Origin: AP-15 sp035538335 | GTDB lineage: Bacteria; Pseudomonadota; Alphaproteobacteria; ATCC43930; CGMCC-115725 | Reading direction: 5' to 3' | Assembly: GCA_035538335.1 (NCBI GenBank) | Contig: DATLKN010000050.1 | Coordinates: 1-64,000 of the forward strand | DNA length: 64,000 nt | In this document: piece by piece, positions 59,802 to 64,000 of the stretch | How the letters are laid out: each line of letters opens with the position of its first letter | Position numbering within the stretch: position 1 is the first letter of the stretch | Notes under the pieces: generated by a model | Told to the model about the DNA's origin: nothing | Database searches by the model: none | Seen by the model: the letters and a program-made list of their open reading frames with translations, nothing else | Translations under genes and position numbers: made by a program

Positions 59802-60539
59802 TCGCCACCTCCCTGCTCGATTCGTTATACCGGGATCCAGCCCCCCGCCGCCGCCCGACCCCGCGACCCGCAACTCGGGAATCGGTTGGCCGCGGCCTCG
59901 GCGCGCCCCGGCGCCGTCTGCATGCCCCTATAACGCCATTTGCATTTTTCCGCGAACCCGCTCAGCCTGATCGGGCGCTGTTCCTTTCCCCGTATTACGG
60001 GGGTAACCTTACCCCGCTGTAACTCGCTGAAGCCACAGTTGCCGACAGTTAAGCTCTCTCTACCCTCGCTCGACAAGCGCAAAACGGCACCCGCTCCAGC
60101 TCTCGTAAGCTGCTCCAATAGCGGCCACGTACTGAGCGGTGTGAGCCCGGCGCAACTGGATAATCTCGATGTGCATACAGTTGCGTTAGTCAAACAATAT
60201 GGGATCGCTCTGCAGTGCGTTCTGGGCAGGCAGCCGCGGCCGCTGAAGAATTCGGGCGCAGACCGGGGCATATTGCCGGCGTCGGGCGGCCTCGCGCCGC
60301 CCGTCCGCGCGAACGGCATCATCATGGGTTTGCCGCAGGACCCGCAGACGGTGTTGCCGGCGTTTCATCTCGCCCCGCACGCCGCCGCGTGCGATCACGG
60401 CGGCGGCGGGGAGCGGAGCCTGCCTCGCCATACGGCGATGCGTCTCCGGATGCGCTGCGGCTGAACCGGCGAAGATGGTCATTCTGCGGCGGCGCCTTCG
60501 CCTCTCGCGGTTGTTGGAGCTGATCGCCCAGCCGGGACT
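59802..60539. other. Gene-free stretch of ~740 nt with overlapping hairpins
   Basis: No convincing coding region: the open frames in it have unlikely codon patterns and no ribosome-binding sites. Two competing hairpins sit at 59988-60015 (next entry). The rest, between the TpsB-type gene (ending at 60540) and the importer operon (starting at 59801), may hold the importer promoter; none is clear to me. Confidence 0.6.
59988..60015. promoter_or_regulatory. Two mutually exclusive hairpins sharing a G-run
   Basis: CCCCGTA-T-TACGGGG (59988-60002) and GGGGTAA-CC-TTACCCC (60000-60015) both have perfect 7-bp arms and share the bases 60000-60002, so only one can form at a time. It lies ~190 nt upstream of the importer operon on the minus strand. 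No U-run follows. Loops of one or two bases suggest DNA-level operator sites are as likely as RNA hairpins. Confidence 0.4.
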
Positions 60540-62378
60540 TCAGAACGTCAGGATGTCGGCGCTGACCCGGAACATGATGCCGCGGTCTTCGAGCGAGGTG
60601 CCGGCCGAGACCTTGCGCAATCCCTTCCCATAGTAGAATTCGACGGTGACGCCCGAGCCGAGCAGCCAGCGGAAACCGAGACCGACGCTCGACATGTCCG
60701 GCGGATAGGGGGTCGGCCGGCCGACGTTCCAGCCGCGGCCGTAATCGTAGAACGGCACGAGCTGCAAGGTGCCGTCCCGGTCGGCCCGCGCGAGGCGCGG
60801 GATGCGCAGCTTGGCAATCGGGATCCGCAACTCGCCGGAGGCGAGCAAGGCGTCGTCCGTCACCGTCAGATAGGTGCGGTAGCCGCGCACCGTGCCGAGA
60901 CCGCCGAGCGCGAACTGTTCGATCGGAAACAGCGGATCGGCGCTCAATTGCAGATCGCCGCGCACCACCGCCTCCCAATCCTTGAAGATGCGGCGCACGT
61001 ATTGCGCCTGTCCGAGCCAGGAGAAGAATGTGCCGCTCGGCGTCCCCGGCGCCAGCGTCGTGCCGGACGGTGGTTCGGTGGCGCCGATGATCGGCAGGCC
61101 GAAGCTCATCGTCGAGCGCGCTGCGAAAGCACGCTCGGCATTGCGGTCGAGCCAGGCCTGGTAAAACCGCAAGGCCGTTACGTTGGTGTTGCCGTTGACC
61201 GAGCCGGCGGTGAAGGAGAACGGGATATCGAGCAGAAAAGACTGCGCCCGCCGTCGCTCGAGGTCGAGGCCGAGCGTCAAATCCTGGGTCTCGGTGCGGT
61301 AGAACGGCCGGCTTATTCCGGCGGCGATGCTCGAATACTCGCTGGTGATGTTAAGCGGCGATAGGACGGGTGCGATCACGAGCGTGCCGTTGCGATCGTA
61401 GCGCAGGCTGACGCGGGTGTCATCGGGGAGGATCGGCAGGGAATAGGCGACATAACCGTCGTCGATGCCCTGGCTGCGGCCGTATTCCGCGGCAAGGATG
61501 TCGCCGTAACCGAGCAGGTTGGCGGCCGCGCCGTGCAATTCGCCGCGCACCTCGCCGACCGTCGGCGACTGATCGTCGGCAATCGAAAGCCCGAGCGAAT
61601 AGGGGCTGCCTTCGAGGACCTTGGCGTTCAGGTGCGCCTCGCCCGGCTCCAGCCCCGGCAGCAATTCGAGATTGAGCCGGCGAATCAGTGGATTCTCCAG
61701 CAGGATCTGCTGCTCCCGTTCCATGTCCGCGACATTGAACGGCACTTGCGAGCCGGCGCGCGCGAGCCGGGCGCGAAAGTAATCCGGAGAGAAATGCTTG
61801 GTCCCCTCGACGCTTACGCCGGTAATCCGGCCTTCGACGAAGCGGAAGGTGACGATGCCGTCGGCGACCTTTTGGTTGGGGATCACCGCCCCCGAATTGA
61901 TGTAGCCGCGTTTGACGAACAATAGGGTGAAGCGGCGCCGCATCTCTTCGAGATCGGCGGCGGAAACGGGCTTGCTGAGATATGGCTTGACGATCGCATC
62001 GATCGATTTCTGGTCGATGACCGTGTTGCCGACGATCTTGACGCCGCGCAACACGAAGAGCGGTGCCTTTTTCAGCCTCGGCGCAGTCGGCTGCGGCACC
62101 GGCGGCAGCGGCAATTGCGGCGACGGCGCCGCCTGCAACGGCAGCTCGGGCAGCTTCGGGATCGCCTGCCCGCGCGATTGTGGCGCCACCTCGATGGGCG
62201 GCAACCCGGAGCCGAGCGGGGCCGCGGCCGCGATGTCGGCGGCACGGGCGGCCGGCGCCAGCGCCGCGGCGAGAAGCATGCCGGCAATATTGCGACGGCA
62301 AAATCCCGGTCCGCCCCGCTTTCGGGCGCGAACGCCTCTGCCGAAAGTGCATGGCGGCACGGCCGCTCCTTGCCGCAT
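60540..62378 (-). CDS. TpsB/ShlB-type outer-membrane transporter (two-partner secretion)
   Basis: A ~612-residue member of the ShlB/FhaC family. A signal peptide after a long start (MLLAAALAPAARA at about 34-46), a Pro-rich linker (about 70-100), POTRA domains (FVLRGVKIVGNTVIDQKSI; FRFVEGRITGVSVEGTKHF) and a C-terminal 16-stranded barrel with the conserved LGGLGTVRGYRTY (VRGYR, about 502-514), ending in a C-terminal Phe. It should secrete a TpsA exoprotein, but no such gene is in the window. Start 62378 is uncertain; a later start at 62279 is possible. Confidence 0.88.
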   Translation of the reverse strand: MRQGAAVPPCTFGRGVRARKRGGPGFCRRNIAGMLLAAALAPAARAADIAAAAPLGSGLPPIEVAPQSRGQAIPKLPELPLQAAPSPQLPLPPVPQPTAPRLKKAPLFVLRGVKIVGNTVIDQKSIDAIVKPYLSKPVSAADLEEMRRRFTLLFVKRGYINSGAVIPNQKVADGIVTFRFVEGRITGVSVEGTKHFSPDYFRARLARAGSQVPFNVADMEREQQILLENPLIRRLNLELLPGLEPGEAHLNAKVLEGSPYSLGLSIADDQSPTVGEVRGELHGAAANLLGYGDILAAEYGRSQGIDDGYVAYSLPILPDDTRVSLRYDRNGTLVIAPVLSPLNITSEYSSIAAGISRPFYRTETQDLTLGLDLERRRAQSFLLDIPFSFTAGSVNGNTNVTALRFYQAWLDRNAERAFAARSTMSFGLPIIGATEPPSGTTLAPGTPSGTFFSWLGQAQYVRRIFKDWEAVVRGDLQLSADPLFPIEQFALGGLGTVRGYRTYLTVTDDALLASGELRIPIAKLRIPRLARADRDGTLQLVPFYDYGRGWNVGRPTPYPPDMSSVGLGFRWLLGSGVTVEFYYGKGLRKVSAGTSLEDRGIMFRVSADILTF

Positions 62379-62506
62379 CCGGCAATTATGGCGCAGTTCT
62401 GTTCGATTTTTAATCCTTATTTTCGGCGCGCAACTCTGGTCCGGGAGTTAGAATGCAGAGCATCGGAGTGCGACCAGATGTCGGCTGGTTTGCCGGGAGA
62501 CCCTCG

Positions 62507-62953
62507 ATGCCACATGCCGTGCCGCCTCGAATTCGATCGTGGGCGACCTTATTTGCGCTGGCTATGGCCGTTGGTCCAGCTCCGCGCGCATCGGCGGGCG
62601 AGGCTGTCGCGACGTTGGCCGGCAAGACTTTGAGCGCAGTGACTTTCGTAATGCGCCGCCAGGGGGCGCCGAGCGAACTCTCCCGGTTCATGTTCCAAGC
62701 CTATTTGCGGGCCGGCGGTCGTGCCCTGGTGCGCGTCTGGGAGCCGCAGCGCGATGCCTATACGCGACCGCGCGAGGGCAGATGGGCTCTCTCGGGCAGC
62801 ACCCTCTGCCTCGATCTGCGCGCCGGCCCGGGGCGTGTGTGCGCCGATATCCACATCTGGGGTTCACGGATCGCCGGCATCGGCGTCAACCCCTATGTGA
62901 TGCTGGACGGCGACTTGTCTTCCGGAAACGAGATTGCCGCCGAGCACCGCTAA
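62507..62953 (+). CDS. Small secreted protein of unknown function
   Basis: A 148-residue protein with an N-terminal signal peptide (WATLFALAMAVGPAPRASA) and a ~115-residue mature part, with two Cys (LCLDLRAGPGRVCADIHIWG) that may form a disulfide. RWALSGSTLCLDLRAG resembles small exported domains that bind lipids or ligands. GGGAGA precedes the ATG at 62507; an ATG at 62453 is also in frame. Divergent from the TpsB-type gene, 44 nt before the cytochrome gene. Not recognised. Confidence 0.6.
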   Translation: MPHAVPPRIRSWATLFALAMAVGPAPRASAGEAVATLAGKTLSAVTFVMRRQGAPSELSRFMFQAYLRAGGRALVRVWEPQRDAYTRPREGRWALSGSTLCLDLRAGPGRVCADIHIWGSRIAGIGVNPYVMLDGDLSSGNEIAAEHR

Positions 62954-62997
62954 GCCGGCGGTTGCAAGTTCCGCGCCTACCGGGTAGCGTTCCCTCG

Positions 62998-64000
62998 ATG
63001 CGGGGGGCAATCGCGATCCGGTCCCGGCGTTGCGCCGCGCCGACCGCGGCGCTGCTGGCGCTGTGGCTGCCGGCGGTCGCGAGCGCGCAGCCGGCGCAAC
63101 ACGCGGCGATCCACCTCGGCGTTGCCTCCTGCGCCGGCAGCAACTGTCACGGCGCAGAGCAGCGCGGCCCCGGCTCCTCGGTGGCGCAAAACGAGTATCT
63201 GATCTGGTCGCGCTCGGACAAGCATCACGACGCATACAAGGTGCTCGCCGAGCCGCGGGCGCGGCGCATCGCCCGCAACCTCGGTTTGCCCGATGCCATC
63301 CACGCCGAAATCTGCCTGAACTGTCATACCGACAATGTGCCGCCGGACCGGCGCGGGCCGCAGTTCCATCTCGCCGATGGCGTCGGCTGCGAGGCCTGTC
63401 ACGGCGGTGCCTCGACGTGGCTCGGCATCCATATCTCGGGCGCGAGCCACAAGGCGAACCTCGACGCCGGGTTGTACCCGACGGAAAATCCGCTGAAGCG
63501 GGCCGAGAAATGCTTCTCTTGTCACTTCGGCGATGCCGATGACGACAAGCGCTTCGTTACCCACCGGATCATGGGCGCCGGGCATCCGCGCATGGGCTTC
63601 GAGCTCGACACCTATACGATGGCGGAGCCGGCGCATTTCACAATCGACAAGGCGTATGTCGCGCGCAAAGGTCCCGTCAACCATGCGCAGGTCTGGGGGG
63701 TCGGGCAGGCATTCAGCCTAATGCTGCACAGCGGGGCGCTATTGTCGCCGAGGCTGGCGCCGAAGGGGCTGTTTCCCGAGCTCGTGCTGTTCGACTGCGA
63801 GTCCTGCCATCACCCTTATGACTGGCGGCGGGCGATGCCGGCGAGCGCCGGGCTGCCGACCGGCTGGCCGCCGCTCTACGATGCCGATGCGGTCATGCTG
63901 CGCCTGATCGTCGGGCGGGCGGCGCCGGGCGGCCTGGCGGCGGTGGCGGCCGACGACGCCGCGCTGCAACGGGCCACGACCGAGAGCTGGGCGGCGGTGC
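62998..64000 (+). CDS. Multiheme cytochrome c, partial (five heme motifs visible)
   Basis: The first ~334 residues of a periplasmic multiheme cytochrome c; it has no stop before the window end. N-terminal signal (AALLALWLPAVASA). Heme-binding motifs: CAGSNCH (C45-x4-C50-H51), CLNCH (C106, C109, H110), CEACH (C131, C134, H135), CFSCH (C172, C175, H176) and CESCH (C267, C270, H271). The spacing and GVGCEACHGG are typical of the cytochrome c554-like family used in electron transfer. The first CX4CH motif is rare and needs a special lyase site in some species. The redox partner is unknown. Confidence 0.85.
   Translation, partial: MRGAIAIRSRRCAAPTAALLALWLPAVASAQPAQHAAIHLGVASCAGSNCHGAEQRGPGSSVAQNEYLIWSRSDKHHDAYKVLAEPRARRIARNLGLPDAIHAEICLNCHTDNVPPDRRGPQFHLADGVGCEACHGGASTWLGIHISGASHKANLDAGLYPTENPLKRAEKCFSCHFGDADDDKRFVTHRIMGAGHPRMGFELDTYTMAEPAHFTIDKAYVARKGPVNHAQVWGVGQAFSLMLHSGALLSPRLAPKGLFPELVLFDCESCHHPYDWRRAMPASAGLPTGWPPLYDADAVMLRLIVGRAAPGGLAAVAADDAALQRATTESWAAV

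Noticed and set aside
59940..60464. Open frame in the gene-free region before the TpsB-type gene
   Set aside because: No ribosome-binding site, mixed composition and no domain; kept as non-coding.
1..64000. CRISPR arrays, tRNA or rRNA genes, insertion sequences, integrases
   Set aside because: None found by eye: no regularly spaced identical repeats with unique spacers, no tRNA-like cloverleaf, no transposase or integrase motifs.

Overview
The window is GC-rich, densely packed chromosomal DNA from what looks like an alphaproteobacterium. Reasons: the groES-groEL order with a CIRCE-like operator and a heat-shock-type promoter; many ATGA-overlapping operons; and short palindromic intergenic repeats (starting tcattgcgag, ending gcaatgac) that I associate, from memory, with Hyphomicrobiales and Rhodospirillales. 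I computed no composition values and ran no database search. No rRNA, tRNA, CRISPR array, insertion sequence or integrase was seen.

Layout. 1-770: the start of groEL (cut by the window edge), groES and their control region, all on the minus strand. 1002-1731: a DsbA/FrnE-type thioredoxin-fold oxidoreductase whose first active-site cysteine codon is TGA. A hairpin fitting the bacterial SECIS model lies about 20 nt downstream, so I read it as a selenoprotein (Sec-Pro-Trp-Cys); this is the strongest discovery candidate here. 1863-24299: a mixed catabolic and transport region: amidase with an acyl-CoA-dehydrogenase-type flavoprotein, an MFS carrier, a secreted repeat protein, zinc alcohol dehydrogenase, SMP-30 lactonase, a three-subunit molybdenum hydroxylase plus a tiny membrane protein, a complete RND efflux system (outer-membrane factor, adaptor, heavy-metal-type pump), RidA, a duplicated DUF4286-type protein, amidohydrolase, SGNH hydrolase, cupin and glyoxalase-fold genes. 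Palindromic repeats fill most of the gaps. 24392-26217: a less GC-rich pair of divergent genes (HNH-like zinc protein and MerR-like protein) that looks acquired. 26391-30037: acetate kinase and phosphoketolase, a short route from sugar phosphates to acetate and ATP.

31138-53809 is a large exopolysaccharide locus broken into several transcription units: three family 2/4 glycosyltransferases, a WecG-type transferase fused to a STAS domain, two Wzy/ExoQ-like polymerases, a Wza-type export lipoprotein, a Wzc-type co-polymerase/tyrosine kinase, an outer-membrane barrel, a Wzx-type flippase, an acyltransferase, a methyltransferase, an ATP-grasp enzyme and a WcaJ-type initiating sugar transferase. 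A double-rhodanese protein and an endonuclease/exonuclease/phosphatase-fold protein sit in the middle.

53884-59801: an alpha/beta hydrolase, a small conserved protein, a polysaccharide-lyase-like enzyme and a Tat-exported solute-binding protein with two permeases (no ATPase gene). I infer that these cut and take up oligosaccharide, perhaps from the polymer made next door. 60540-64000: an orphan TpsB/ShlB-type outer-membrane transporter, a small secreted protein and the start of a five-heme cytochrome c that runs off the right edge.
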